Below are positions 34,938 through 43,922 of a stretch of 64,000 bases of DNA, one piece after another (the first letter of the stretch is position 1; the number at the start of each line of letters is the position of its first letter). The position numbers were made by a program, and so were the translations under genes. The stretch comes from Actinocrinis sp035946395 (lineage in GTDB: Bacteria > Actinomycetota > Actinomycetes > Streptomycetales > Catenulisporaceae): assembly GCF_035946395.1 (NCBI RefSeq), contig NZ_DASYZI010000320.1, positions 1 through 64,000 of the forward strand, written 5' to 3'. The notes under the pieces were generated by a model. That model saw nothing but the letters and a program-made list of their open reading frames with translations. It was not told the DNA's origin and did no database searches.

Positions 34938-35675
34938 ATGACCACGGCGCTCGACGTTCAGATCCTGCGGGTCTTCACCGATCCGGACGGCGGCCACGGC
35001 AACGCGCTCGGCGTCGTGTTCGACGCCGCCGGCCTGCCGACCGGGCTCGGGGTGCGGCTGACCGCGCAGCTCGGGTTCAGCGAGACGGTGTTCGTGGACG
35101 ACGAGGAGCGGGCCGCGTTCCGGATCTTCACGCCCACGGCCGAGGTGAAACTGGCCGGGCACCCGACGGTCGGCACCGCGTGGGTGCTCGGCCAGCGGGC
35201 CGGGAAGGTGCCCGAGGCGGTGCGGCCGCGCCTGGCCTCACCCGTGGCCGCGTGGTCGGCGGACGGCCTGGCCTGGATCCGCGGCGCGATCGCGGAGGCG
35301 CAGCCGTGGGAGTTCGTGCAGCTGCACGAGCCCGCGCAGATCGACGCGCTGGCCGTGACGCCGGACCCGGACGCCGCGCAGTCGGATCCGCTGGCGCAGC
35401 GGGGCCGTCACGAGTTCTGGGCGTGGATCGACGAGGCGGCCGGGATCGTCCGTGCCCGCACGTTCTGCCGGGACTTCGGCATCCCCGAGGACGAGGCGAC
35501 CGGCTCGGGGGCGATCCACCTCACGGGCCGGCTCGGCAGGCCGCTGACGATCCGGCAGGGACGCGGCTCGGTCATCCACACCCGGCCCGCCGCGGCGGCG
35601 GGATGGGTCGAGGTCGGCGGCGCCGTCGTCGATGACGGCTTCCGCACGGTGACCGTCGAGGGCGGCGGCTATTGA
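34938..35675 (+). CDS. PhzF-family protein
   Basis: About 245 residues of the PhzF epimerase/isomerase-like fold: LDVQILRVFTDPDGGHGNAL at the N-terminus, the Glu-bearing GFSETVFVDD, and RIFTPTAEVKLAGHPTVGTA, then EDEATGSGAIHLTG at the C-terminal half. It is somewhat shorter than the roughly 280 residues of classical PhzF. Probably an isomerase of an unknown secondary or amino-acid metabolite; no phenazine genes are nearby. The ATG at 34938 is chosen over the GTG three codons upstream. Confidence 0.78.
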   Translation: MTTALDVQILRVFTDPDGGHGNALGVVFDAAGLPTGLGVRLTAQLGFSETVFVDDEERAAFRIFTPTAEVKLAGHPTVGTAWVLGQRAGKVPEAVRPRLASPVAAWSADGLAWIRGAIAEAQPWEFVQLHEPAQIDALAVTPDPDAAQSDPLAQRGRHEFWAWIDEAAGIVRARTFCRDFGIPEDEATGSGAIHLTGRLGRPLTIRQGRGSVIHTRPAAAAGWVEVGGAVVDDGFRTVTVEGGGY

Positions 35676-35691
35676 GGGACGGTGATCGCCG

Positions 35692-37224
35692 TCAGCAGCC
35701 CGGGTTCGTGCTCTGCGTCGAGGTGGCGTCGCCGGAGGTCGCCTTGAGCGTGAACACCTCACCGCAGTAGGAGTCGGTCGGGATCGAGTTGCCGATGGAG
35801 TACGCGGTCTTCCCGCTGAGCGTCCACGACGCCGTGCGCTCGCCGGTCCGCTTACCGTCCTTCGTTCCGTAGTAGTCCACGCTGACGGTGACCTGACCGG
35901 TGCCGGAGGTGTTCACCGCGAGGATCATGCCGATCTGGTGCACGGTCGGGCTGCCGCCGAGCAGTTGGACCTGAAGCGCGGTCACGTCGGCCGCGTTCGG
36001 GGGCGGGGGCTGGGTCGGCGGCGTGGTGACCGGTGTCACGCCCGACGGACTGCTCTTCGCGGCGGGCGCGGAGGTCGCCGGGTGGGCCTCAGCCGAATTC
36101 GAGGCACCCGCGCCGGTTCCGGGGGCATGTGCGGCGTGCGAGGCACTCGGTGGCGGGGCCGCGGCCGGGTTGCCCGCCGAGTTGGAGCCGAGGTGCAGGC
36201 TGGTGGCGGCCCACCAGGACAACGCGGCGACCGCGCCGAGGATGCCGACCGCCTGGATGACCATGCCAGCGTGTGGGCCGCGCCGCTCACCGCGCACGAT
36301 CGGTGCGTAGTCGTCCTCGTCCTCAAGCCGGTCGTCGTCCTTGCCCCAGACGATCGGGCGGGAGAACGCCGGAGGCGGCGGGTTGCCGGGAAGGGGCTCC
36401 CCGCGCGGCGGCGTGCTCTTCGGGATGCCGGGCCCGGCGCCGACGCCTGACGCGGCGTAGGCGGAGGGCGGACCGAAGAGCGGCGACGAAGTCGGCCCGG
36501 TGGCCGCGCGAGGCGGCTCCTGCGGCCGGAACAGCTGCTCAAGTTCGGGTTCGAGGTCGTCCGGCAGCTGCGGCGGAGCCTGGTGCTGCGGCGGGACGTG
36601 CGCGGGCGGGGTGAACGTGGGGCCCGGCTGGTTCGACGGGAGTTCGTGCTCGACCGGCGCCTGCGGCCCGGCGCCCGGCGCGTCGAAGGACTCGAACTCG
36701 TAGGCCGGCCTGCGGTGCCGGCCGGAGTTGGCCAGCGGGTCGACGATCGCCGTCGCGGGCACCGAGCCGAACGCGGCGGCGACCCGCGGAGCATGCGTAT
36801 GCTGCGGCGGCCCCTCGGTCACCGCGCTGGGCGGGGCGGCCGCCGGGTTGGGCACCGCGGGCGCGAACTGGTCGAGGATGCGCGCGCCGGCCGAGGCTAT
36901 TCGGGCCAGGTCGGCGGACAGGTGCGCCTGGTGGTTCAGCGTCCAGTCCAGATCCACGTCGTCGAGCACGGGGCGCCACCAGTCCAGCGCGAAGCCCGCC
37001 TGCGCGAGCAGCGCCTGGACCTGACCGTCCCACGGAGTCTCGTCGCCGGACTGCTCCCCGGCCAGTTGCGAGACCCGGGAGGCCACCGTCGAGAGCTGAT
37101 CGAGGGCGACGCGGGCGTCGGCATCCGTCCGGGGCAGCGCCCAGCGCAGCCCCAGCAAGGCCTGAACGAGTTCGTCGCGCGGATCCGTCGGCCGGTCCGG
37201 ACCCGGCGTCCTCCAATCGGTCAC
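35692..37224 (-). CDS. Uncharacterised single-pass membrane protein
   Basis: A 510-residue protein that I do not recognise. It has an N-terminal helical domain (about 1-125) rich in Trp/Asp/Leu, then a long proline-rich disordered cytoplasmic segment (about 130-345). One transmembrane helix follows (VIQAVGILGAVAALSWWAA, near 350-370), then a Pro/Ser/Ala linker and an extracellular C-terminal domain of about 110 residues with two Cys (YCGEVF and the terminal NPGC) that may form a disulfide. The architecture resembles envelope-associated or signalling proteins. The GTG at 37224 begins VTDWRTPGPD. The tex gene ends 70 bases upstream. Confidence 0.65.
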   Translation of the reverse strand: MTDWRTPGPDRPTDPRDELVQALLGLRWALPRTDADARVALDQLSTVASRVSQLAGEQSGDETPWDGQVQALLAQAGFALDWWRPVLDDVDLDWTLNHQAHLSADLARIASAGARILDQFAPAVPNPAAAPPSAVTEGPPQHTHAPRVAAAFGSVPATAIVDPLANSGRHRRPAYEFESFDAPGAGPQAPVEHELPSNQPGPTFTPPAHVPPQHQAPPQLPDDLEPELEQLFRPQEPPRAATGPTSSPLFGPPSAYAASGVGAGPGIPKSTPPRGEPLPGNPPPPAFSRPIVWGKDDDRLEDEDDYAPIVRGERRGPHAGMVIQAVGILGAVAALSWWAATSLHLGSNSAGNPAAAPPPSASHAAHAPGTGAGASNSAEAHPATSAPAAKSSPSGVTPVTTPPTQPPPPNAADVTALQVQLLGGSPTVHQIGMILAVNTSGTGQVTVSVDYYGTKDGKRTGERTASWTLSGKTAYSIGNSIPTDSYCGEVFTLKATSGDATSTQSTNPGC

Positions 37225-37294
37225 CCTTGGTTGGTACCCCCGCTTCCTGATACACAGTGCTGCCGGGTGGTTACGATTTCGTGCCCGTGGTTGC

Positions 37295-39688
37295 TTATTT
37301 AACCAAACCGGCGCGCCGTAGCGCATCAGCAAGTGCGGTATCGGCCGATCCGCCGGAAGTCCCGGCGCCGCGGCCGCGATCGCCGCGCTGCCGCTCACCC
37401 TGGCCGCGCGCGTCGCGATCACGGTTCTGATCTGCGCGGTTGCGCTCGCCGCGACCCTGCTCGGCACGGTTCTGGCCGCCGCGCGAACGCTGCGGCTCGT
37501 CGTCGAGGCGCAGGGTGAGCGAGATGCGCTGCCGCGGCAGGTCCACGTCCAGCACCTTGACACGCACCACGTCGCCGGGCTTGACCACCTCGCGCGGGTC
37601 CTTGACGAAACTGCGCGACATTGCCGAGACGTGCACGAGCCCGTCCTGGTGCACGCCGACGTCCACGAACGCCCCGAAGGCCGCGACGTTCGTCACCACG
37701 CCTTCGAGCAGCATGCCGGGTTGCAGGTCCGAGGGCTTCTCCACGCCCTCCTTGAAGGCGGCGGTGCGGAACGCGGGGCGCGGGTCGCGGCCCGGCTTCT
37801 CCAGCTCGCGCAGGATGTCGGTGACGGTCGGCAGCCCGAAGGTGTCGTCGACGTAGTCGGCGGGCCTCAGCGCGCGCAGCGCGGTCGCGTTGCCGATCAG
37901 GCTCCTGATCTCCTGCTTGGTCGAGGTCAGGATCCTGCGGATCACCGGATAGGACTCCGGGTGCACGCTGGAGGCGTCCAGCGGATCGTCGCCGCCGGGG
38001 ATGCGCAGGAAGCCCGCGCACTGCTCGAAGGCCTTGGGGCCGAGGCGGGACACGCTCTTGAGCGCGCCGCGGGTGCGGAACGGGCCGTTGGCGTCGCGGT
38101 GCGCCACGATGTTCTCGGCCAGGCTGTCGCCGATGCCTGAGACGCGGGCCAGCAGCGGCACCGAGGCGGTGTTGACGTCCACGCCGACGCCGTTGACACA
38201 GTCCTCGACGACGGCGTCCAGCGAGCGGGAGAGCTTGAACTCGGAGATGTCGTGCTGGTACTGGCCGACGCCGATCGACTTCGGGTCGATCTTCACCAGC
38301 TCGGCCAGCGGGTCCTGGAGCCGGCGCGCGATGGAGACGGCGCCGCGCAGCGAGACGTCGAGCTCGGGCAGCTCCCGCGCGGCGTAGGCGGAGGCCGAGT
38401 AGACCGACGCGCCGGCCTCGGAGACAAGCACCTTGGTCAGCCGCAGGTCGGGGTGGCGGGCGATCAGATCGAGGGCCAGCTTGTCCGTCTCCCGCGAGGC
38501 GGTGCCGTTGCCGATGGCGACCAGGTCGACGTGGTGCGCCGCGGCCAGCTTCGCGAGCACGGCGATCGACTCGTCCCAGCGCTGCTGCGGCACGTGCGGG
38601 TAGATCGCGGTGGTGGCCACGACCTTGCCGGTGTCGTCGACCACGGCGACCTTGACTCCGGTGCGGTAGCCGGGGTCAAGGCCCATCGTGGCGCGGGTGC
38701 CGGCCGGTGCGGCGAGCAGCAGGTCGCGCAGATTGGCGGCGAACACGCGCACCGCCTCGTCCTCGGCCGCCTGACACAGCCGCATCCGCAGGTCGACGCC
38801 GAGCTTGATCAGGATGCGGGTGCGCCAGGCCCAGCGCACCGTGTCCAGCAGCCAGTGGTCGGCGGGGCGGCCCTGGTCCGCGACGTCGTAGCGGGCGGCG
38901 ATGCGCACCTCGTAACCGGTGCGGACCGTGGCGCTTTGAGCCGCCGCGGCCTCCGGTCCGGCCTCTTCGGGCTCGAAGACGAGGTCGAGCACCTCTTCCT
39001 TCTCGCCGCGCAGCAGGGCCAGCACCCGGTGCGAGGGCAGCGTGGTGAACGGCTCGGCGAACTCGAAGTAGTCGGAGAACTTCGCCCCGGCGTCCTGCTT
39101 GCCGTCCCGCACGCTGGAGACGACCCGGCCGCGCTCCCACATCCGCTCGCGCAGTTCGCCGATCAGGTCCGCGTCCTCGGCGAAGCGCTCGACCAGGATC
39201 GAGCGGGCACCGTCGAGCGCCGCCGCGGCGTCGGCCACGCCGCGGTCCGCGTCCACGTACGCGGCCGCGGCGGTCTGCGGGTCCTGCGACGGGTCGGCCA
39301 GCAGCAGGTCGGCCAGGGGTTCGAGCCCCGCCTCGCGGGCGATCTGCGCCTTGGTGCGCCGCTTCGGCTTGAACGGCAGGTAGATGTCCTCAAGCCGGGC
39401 CTTGGAGTCCGCGGCGTTGATCTGCGCCTCCAGCGCCTCGTCGAGCTTGCCCTGGCTGCGGATCGACTCCAGGATCGCGGCGCGGCGCTCCTCCAGCTCG
39501 CGCAGGTAGCGCAGCCGCTCCTCCAGGTTGCGCAGCTGCGTGTCGTCCAGCGCCTCGGTGGCCTCCTTGCGGTACCGGGCGATGAACGGGACGGTCGCCC
39601 CGCCGTCCAGCAGCTCCACCGCCGCCGTGACCTGGCGCTCGCGCACACCCAGCTCTTCCGCGATCCGCTGGTTGATCGGCACCGTCAT
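37295..39688 (-). CDS. tex: Tex-family RNA-binding transcription accessory protein
   Basis: A 797-residue protein closely matching Tex. It has an N-terminal helical domain (QVTAAVELLDGGATVPFIAR), a YqgF/RNase-H-like domain near 335-440 (MGLDPGYRTGVKVAVVDD), helix-hairpin-helix motifs near 490-560 (GVDVNTASVPLLARVSG), and an S1 RNA-binding domain at about 655-725 (LEGVVTNVAAFGAFVDVG). A basic Arg/Gly/Gln/Asp-rich tail follows. Tex binds nucleic acids and affects transcription, probably through stalled RNA polymerase. The ATG at 39688 is supported by homology and the upstream GGCGGAAG; the longer open frame is an artefact. Confidence 0.93.
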   Translation of the reverse strand: MTVPINQRIAEELGVRERQVTAAVELLDGGATVPFIARYRKEATEALDDTQLRNLEERLRYLRELEERRAAILESIRSQGKLDEALEAQINAADSKARLEDIYLPFKPKRRTKAQIAREAGLEPLADLLLADPSQDPQTAAAAYVDADRGVADAAAALDGARSILVERFAEDADLIGELRERMWERGRVVSSVRDGKQDAGAKFSDYFEFAEPFTTLPSHRVLALLRGEKEEVLDLVFEPEEAGPEAAAAQSATVRTGYEVRIAARYDVADQGRPADHWLLDTVRWAWRTRILIKLGVDLRMRLCQAAEDEAVRVFAANLRDLLLAAPAGTRATMGLDPGYRTGVKVAVVDDTGKVVATTAIYPHVPQQRWDESIAVLAKLAAAHHVDLVAIGNGTASRETDKLALDLIARHPDLRLTKVLVSEAGASVYSASAYAARELPELDVSLRGAVSIARRLQDPLAELVKIDPKSIGVGQYQHDISEFKLSRSLDAVVEDCVNGVGVDVNTASVPLLARVSGIGDSLAENIVAHRDANGPFRTRGALKSVSRLGPKAFEQCAGFLRIPGGDDPLDASSVHPESYPVIRRILTSTKQEIRSLIGNATALRALRPADYVDDTFGLPTVTDILRELEKPGRDPRPAFRTAAFKEGVEKPSDLQPGMLLEGVVTNVAAFGAFVDVGVHQDGLVHVSAMSRSFVKDPREVVKPGDVVRVKVLDVDLPRQRISLTLRLDDEPQRSRGGQNRAEQGRGERNRADQNRDRDARGQGERQRGDRGRGAGTSGGSADTALADALRRAGLVK

Positions 39689-39826
39689 CGTCTTCCGCCC
39701 TGCCCGCCTGTTGACTGGTCCTCGTCCTGTGCACGCGCCGTGCACAGACATATTGGCAGAACTCGGCGCGGCGGATCGCAGAAAACCGCTGGAGGCCGCC
39801 ACCCGCGATCCAGCATGATCGCGGGT

Positions 39827-40399
39827 ATGGAAAGCAGTGATCACAGCGGCTGGGAAGTCCGCAGAGTCCGCGCGGACGAGTGGCGGGCGCTGCGGGACAT
39901 CCGGTTGGAAGCGCTCAAGGACACGCCGATCGGCTTCGGCGAGCGCTACGAGGACGCGCTCGCAAAGCCTGACGACGACTGGCGCGAGCGGGCGCGGCGC
40001 GACGCCGAAGCCGCGCACACGGCACTGTTCGCGGCCTTCGACCCGAGCGGGCGGATCGTCGGCACCACCGGAACCTTCACGAAGGCGGACTCGGTCCTGA
40101 CCGACGGCCGCGAGCTGGTGATCTACGGCGTTTACGTGACGCCGGGGCAGCGCGGCGCGCGGCGCGGCGTTGATCGGCACAGTGTTGATCAACCCGGCGT
40201 CGCCTCGCTGTTGTTCGACGCGGCGATCGCGTGGGCACGGGAGGCCGGTGGCGCGGACGTGATCACGTTGTCGGTGCACGAGCGCAACGAGCGGGCACAC
40301 GCCTTCTACCGCCGCTACGGCTTCGCGGACACCGGCGTACGCACCCCATACAACCTCGACGAGACGGCGCTGTTGATCGAGATGCGCTTCGAGGGCTGA
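39827..40399 (+). CDS. GNAT acetyltransferase with inserted acetyl-CoA loop
   Basis: A 190-residue GNAT protein: VRADEWRALRDIRLEALKD, then VGTTGTFTK and VIYGVYVTPGQRG, and the C-terminal HERNERAHAFYRRYGF. The pyrophosphate-binding motif Q/RxxGxG/A is broken: after QRG there are about 13 extra residues (ARRGVDRHSVDQP) before GVASLLFDAAI. The DNA shows GTTGATC at 40169 and again at 40184, a 15-base period, suggesting a short duplication. Activity may be altered. Start ATG 39827; ATG 39815 is also possible. Confidence 0.78.
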   Translation: MESSDHSGWEVRRVRADEWRALRDIRLEALKDTPIGFGERYEDALAKPDDDWRERARRDAEAAHTALFAAFDPSGRIVGTTGTFTKADSVLTDGRELVIYGVYVTPGQRGARRGVDRHSVDQPGVASLLFDAAIAWAREAGGADVITLSVHERNERAHAFYRRYGFADTGVRTPYNLDETALLIEMRFEG

Positions 40400-40494
40400 C
40401 AAAGAGCACGACACACCGTGGCCGCCGCGTGACGTCCAGACACGTGCCGGGATCGAAGATCCTGGTGGCACCGTCAACAGACAGACCGCGCCCA

Positions 40495-40500
40495 TACACT
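40495..40500 (+). promoter_or_regulatory. Putative -10 element of AAA/TPR operon
   Basis: TACACT at 40495-40500 lies 44 bases before the GTG at 40544, with a weak GTCAAC at 40473-40478 in the -35 position. Suggestive only. Confidence 0.25.
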
Positions 40501-40543
40501 GGTGCCCCCGGCTTCGAGCCGGGATCGCATCGGGGAGGACGCC

Positions 40544-41848
40544 GTGGACGGTTCGCCGCTCATCGACAGCCTGCGCAAGGCGGTGGAAGCCGCCCCGCGG
40601 GACGTGCCGCTGCGCCTGCACCTCGCCGGTCTGCTGCTCGATGCCGGAGCGACGGCCGAGGCGATCAGCCACCTCGGGCTGGTGCTCGCCGCCGAGCCGA
40701 CTTCCACGGCCGCCCTCGCGCTGATGCAGCGCGCAGTCGGCGGCTCCTCCCCCGCGCCCGGCGCCACGCCTCAGGCCGCGCCGATACCCGGCCCGTCCGT
40801 CTCCCCGGATTCGCTGCCGGACGCGATACCCCCGGCGCCTGGCGCTCCCCCTACCGGCGGCTTCGGCGAACCGGACTTCGAGGGCTTCGACTGGGACGCG
40901 GCGGCCCGCGACCTCGGCGAGGCGCTGCCGCCGATGTTCGTCGACGGCGACGAGGAGCTGACCGAGCCGGCCTTCGACGTGGAGTCCAGCACGGTGCGGC
41001 TGGCCGACGTCGGCGGCATGGCGCAGGTGAAGAAGCGGCTTGAGGCCGCGTTCCTGGCACCGATGCGCAACCCCGAGCTGCGCAAGCTGTACGGCAAGTC
41101 GCTCAAGGGCGGGCTGCTGCTCTACGGGCCGCCCGGCTGCGGCAAGACCTTCCTGGCCCGCGCGATCGCGGGCGAGCTCGGCGCGGCCTTCTTCTCGGTG
41201 ACGCTCGCGGACGTGCTCGACATGTACATCGGGCAGAGCGAGCGCAACCTCAGCGAGATCTTCGCCACCGCCCGGCGCAACGCGCCCTGTGTGCTGTTCC
41301 TCGACGAGGTGGACGCGCTCGGCCAGCGCCGCAGCCAGCTGCGGTCCAACTCGATGCGCGGGACCGTCAACCAACTGCTGGCCGAGCTCGACGGCGTCGG
41401 CGCGCAGAACGACGGGGTCTTCGTGCTCGCGGCGACCAACGCGCCGTGGGACGTGGACGTGGCGCTGCGCCGGCCGGGGCGGCTGGACCGCACGGTGCTG
41501 GTGCTGCCGCCCGACCAGCAGGCGCGCGAGGCGATCCTGCGTCACCATCTCAAGGGCCGCCCGGTGGCGAAGATCGACCTCGGTGCGACGGCGAAGCGGA
41601 CCGAGGGCTACTCCGGCGCGGACTTGGCGCACGTCTGCGAGACTGCGGCGGAGCGGGCGCTGCTGGACTCGGCCGTCACGGGCAACGTCCGGATGATCGA
41701 GATGCGGGACATCGAGGCCGCGCTGGGCGAGGTGCGCCCGTCGATCGGGCCGTGGCTTGAGTCGGCGCGCAACGTGGCGATGTTCGCCAACGAGGCCGGT
41801 GCCTACGACGACCTGCTGGATTACCTCAAGAAGCGCAAACTGCTGTGA
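40544..41848 (+). CDS. AAA+ ATPase with N-terminal TPR-like region
   Basis: A 434-residue ATPase. Residues 1-65 resemble TPR helices (LRLHLAGLLLDAGATAEAIS). A proline/acidic linker follows, then one Cdc48/FtsH-like AAA domain: Walker A YGPPGCGKTF near 196, the pore-loop-like DMYIGQSER, Walker B VLFLDEVDALGQRR near 250, sensor 1 ATNAPWDVD and the arginine-finger region RRPGRLDR. The GTG start has GGGGAGGAC five bases before it. It is coupled by GTGA to a TPR membrane protein, so the pair likely works as one machine at the membrane. No characterised counterpart is known to me. Confidence 0.85.
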   Translation: MDGSPLIDSLRKAVEAAPRDVPLRLHLAGLLLDAGATAEAISHLGLVLAAEPTSTAALALMQRAVGGSSPAPGATPQAAPIPGPSVSPDSLPDAIPPAPGAPPTGGFGEPDFEGFDWDAAARDLGEALPPMFVDGDEELTEPAFDVESSTVRLADVGGMAQVKKRLEAAFLAPMRNPELRKLYGKSLKGGLLLYGPPGCGKTFLARAIAGELGAAFFSVTLADVLDMYIGQSERNLSEIFATARRNAPCVLFLDEVDALGQRRSQLRSNSMRGTVNQLLAELDGVGAQNDGVFVLAATNAPWDVDVALRRPGRLDRTVLVLPPDQQAREAILRHHLKGRPVAKIDLGATAKRTEGYSGADLAHVCETAAERALLDSAVTGNVRMIEMRDIEAALGEVRPSIGPWLESARNVAMFANEAGAYDDLLDYLKKRKLL

Positions 41849-42903
41849 CCGGCCCGGACACGCGGGACGAGCTCATCCGCGCCTCCACGCTGCTCGACCT
41901 CGGCCGTCCGGGCGAGGCACGCACCCGGCTCGGCGTGGTGCTGGCGGCGGATCCCGGCAACGCCTTCGCGTTGCGGCTGCTGGCCCGCTGCCATCACGCG
42001 ACCGGGGAGATGGGCCAGGCGATCGAGACGGCGAAGGCCGCGGTCGCGGCCGATCCCGGCTCGGAGCACGGTCACCGGATCCTGGCCAACGCGTACAACG
42101 CGGCGGGCGATCGCCCGGCGGCGACGGCCGAGGCGCGGGAGGCGCTGCGGCTGGCCCCGGAGGAGTGGCGCTGCCACTGGCTGCTGGCCGAGTGCCTGCG
42201 GCACAGCGACCCGCACGCCGCGCTGCCCCCGGCACAGCGCGCCCGGGAACTGGCGCCCAACGAGGCCGACGTGCACGTGCTCTACGGCGTCGTGGTCAAG
42301 CAGCTCGGCCGGTCCGAGGAGGCCCGCGCGGCCTACCTGCACGCGCTGAGCATCAATCCGAACCTCGCCACCGCGCACAACAACATCGCGGTGCTGGACC
42401 GGGCGAACGGCAGCTGGGCACGGGCGCTGGCCGGTTTCCGCACCTCGCTGCGGCACAATCCGCAACAGAAGCTGGCCCGGGAGAACCTGGCGAACACGAT
42501 CGTGCTGCTGCTGCGCCGCCTGTGCGGAGCGGCGTACGCGGCGACGTTCCTGGTGCTGGTCGTCTCCGACCTCACCAGCGCCGCACAGCTGCGCGTGCTC
42601 GGGGCCGCGGTCGCGCTCGCGATGCTCGGCGGGCTCGCGTGGATCATGTTCATCGCCCGACGCAGCGTCGGCACGTTCGCGAGCACGGTCGTGCGCACCG
42701 ACCGGCGCGCCGTCACGGCCCTGATCGTGTTCGGCGGCGCGTTCGTGGTCACGGTGGCGCTCGCGGTGGTGCAGGTCGTCCCGCTCAGGCTCGTGCGGTC
42801 GACGTTCGGCGGGATCGGGCACAACGGGCACCTGCTCACGGCCATCGGCGTCGGCTCGATCATCGCCGCGCGCGGCACCACCAGGAAGCGGAAGAAGAAG
42901 TAG
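41845..42903 (+). CDS. TPR-repeat membrane protein, partner of AAA ATPase
   Basis: A 352-residue protein. The N-terminal 210 residues form about six TPR-like repeats (LIRASTLLDLGRPGEARTRL, FALRLLARCHHATGEMGQAI, DVHVLYGVVVKQLGRSEEA, ATAHNNIAVLDRANGSWARA). The remainder has three or four transmembrane helices (about 222-345), with a Lys/Arg-rich C-terminus ending RKRKKK. It overlaps the ATPase stop by four bases. Probably a membrane scaffold or substrate adaptor for the ATPase, whose own N-terminus also looks TPR-like. Confidence 0.8.
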   Translation: MTGPDTRDELIRASTLLDLGRPGEARTRLGVVLAADPGNAFALRLLARCHHATGEMGQAIETAKAAVAADPGSEHGHRILANAYNAAGDRPAATAEAREALRLAPEEWRCHWLLAECLRHSDPHAALPPAQRARELAPNEADVHVLYGVVVKQLGRSEEARAAYLHALSINPNLATAHNNIAVLDRANGSWARALAGFRTSLRHNPQQKLARENLANTIVLLLRRLCGAAYAATFLVLVVSDLTSAAQLRVLGAAVALAMLGGLAWIMFIARRSVGTFASTVVRTDRRAVTALIVFGGAFVVTVALAVVQVVPLRLVRSTFGGIGHNGHLLTAIGVGSIIAARGTTRKRKKK

Positions 42904-42955
42904 CCGGCCCGGGCGGCGACGGATCGGTGTCACTGCGCCTCAGTAGCATGGCGTC

Positions 42956-43891
42956 GTGATCGAGACTTCGGATGGCGAGACCTCTACGGCGCCGCGCCGG
43001 ATCGGCGTCATGTACGACCGCGACCTGCCGCCGGAGGGCCTCGCCGACTTCGCGCGCGAGGTCGAGGCGGGCGGCGCCGACGACCTGTGGCTGGTCGAGG
43101 ACCTGCGGTGGGCCGGCTCGATCGCCTCGGCCGCCACCGCCCTGGCCGCGACGCGGATGCTGCGCGTCGGCATCGGGATCACGCCCGCGCCGCTGCGCAA
43201 TCCGGCGCTGCTCGCCATGGAGCTCGCGGCGCTGGCCCGCATCCATCCGGGTCGCCTCGTCGCCGGGATCGGGCACGGCGTGCCGGAGTGGATGGAGCAG
43301 GTCGGGGCGGGCACGCCGCACCGTCTGGCGCTGTTGAAGGAGACCATGGACGCGGTGCGGGCGCTGCTGCGCGGCGAGGAGGTGACGCTGCACGGCCGGG
43401 TCGTCCACCTCGACGGCGTGCGGCTGGTGCATCCACCGCGTGAGGTGCCGCCGGTGATCGCCGGCGTCATCGGCCCGCGGTCGCTGGAGCTGTCCGGCCG
43501 TGTGGCGGACGGCACGCTGATCGTCGAGGGACGCGGTCCGGATGAGGTGCTCGGCATCCGTGCCCTGATCGAGAAGGGCCGCGCGGACGCGGACACCGGC
43601 GCGGGCGTGGCCGGCGAAAAGCCGCACATGCTGCTGATCTTCACTCATCTGTGCATCGACGAGGACACAGAGAAGGCACGCGCGGCCTTGGCGCCGATCG
43701 TCGCCGACTACTCCGAGCTGCTCGGCATCGCGCCGCAGGACGTCTTCACGGTCTCGGGCAGCCCGGCGGACGTCGCCGCACGCGTCCGGTCGCTGTGGCA
43801 GGCCGGGATCGACACGGTGATCCTGCGTCCGGTGGGCGAGCGCCCGGCGCAGCAGTTCGTGAGGGCCGTCGCCGCCGTTCGCGAGCACTGA
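42956..43891 (+). CDS. Luciferase-like (LLM class) flavin/F420 oxidoreductase
   Basis: A 311-residue bacterial-luciferase-fold enzyme: IGVMYDRDLPPEGLADFARE at the start, DDLWLVEDLRWAGSIASAA, TRMLRVGIGITPAPLRNPAL, and GRLVAGIGHGVPEWM typical of the family. The fold and motifs fit an FMN- or F420-dependent monooxygenase or reductase; substrate unknown. GTG start 52 bases after the TPR gene, so it may be cotranscribed with the AAA/TPR pair. Confidence 0.85.
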   Translation: MIETSDGETSTAPRRIGVMYDRDLPPEGLADFAREVEAGGADDLWLVEDLRWAGSIASAATALAATRMLRVGIGITPAPLRNPALLAMELAALARIHPGRLVAGIGHGVPEWMEQVGAGTPHRLALLKETMDAVRALLRGEEVTLHGRVVHLDGVRLVHPPREVPPVIAGVIGPRSLELSGRVADGTLIVEGRGPDEVLGIRALIEKGRADADTGAGVAGEKPHMLLIFTHLCIDEDTEKARAALAPIVADYSELLGIAPQDVFTVSGSPADVAARVRSLWQAGIDTVILRPVGERPAQQFVRAVAAVREH

Positions 43892-43922
43892 CGACCCGTC
43901 TGGCCCCGTCCATCGGCCCGGA

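Noticed and set aside
39689..41632. Long minus-strand open frame extending Tex upstream
   Set aside because: It is antisense to the GNAT and AAA genes and has no Tex homology; the Tex family start is at 39688.
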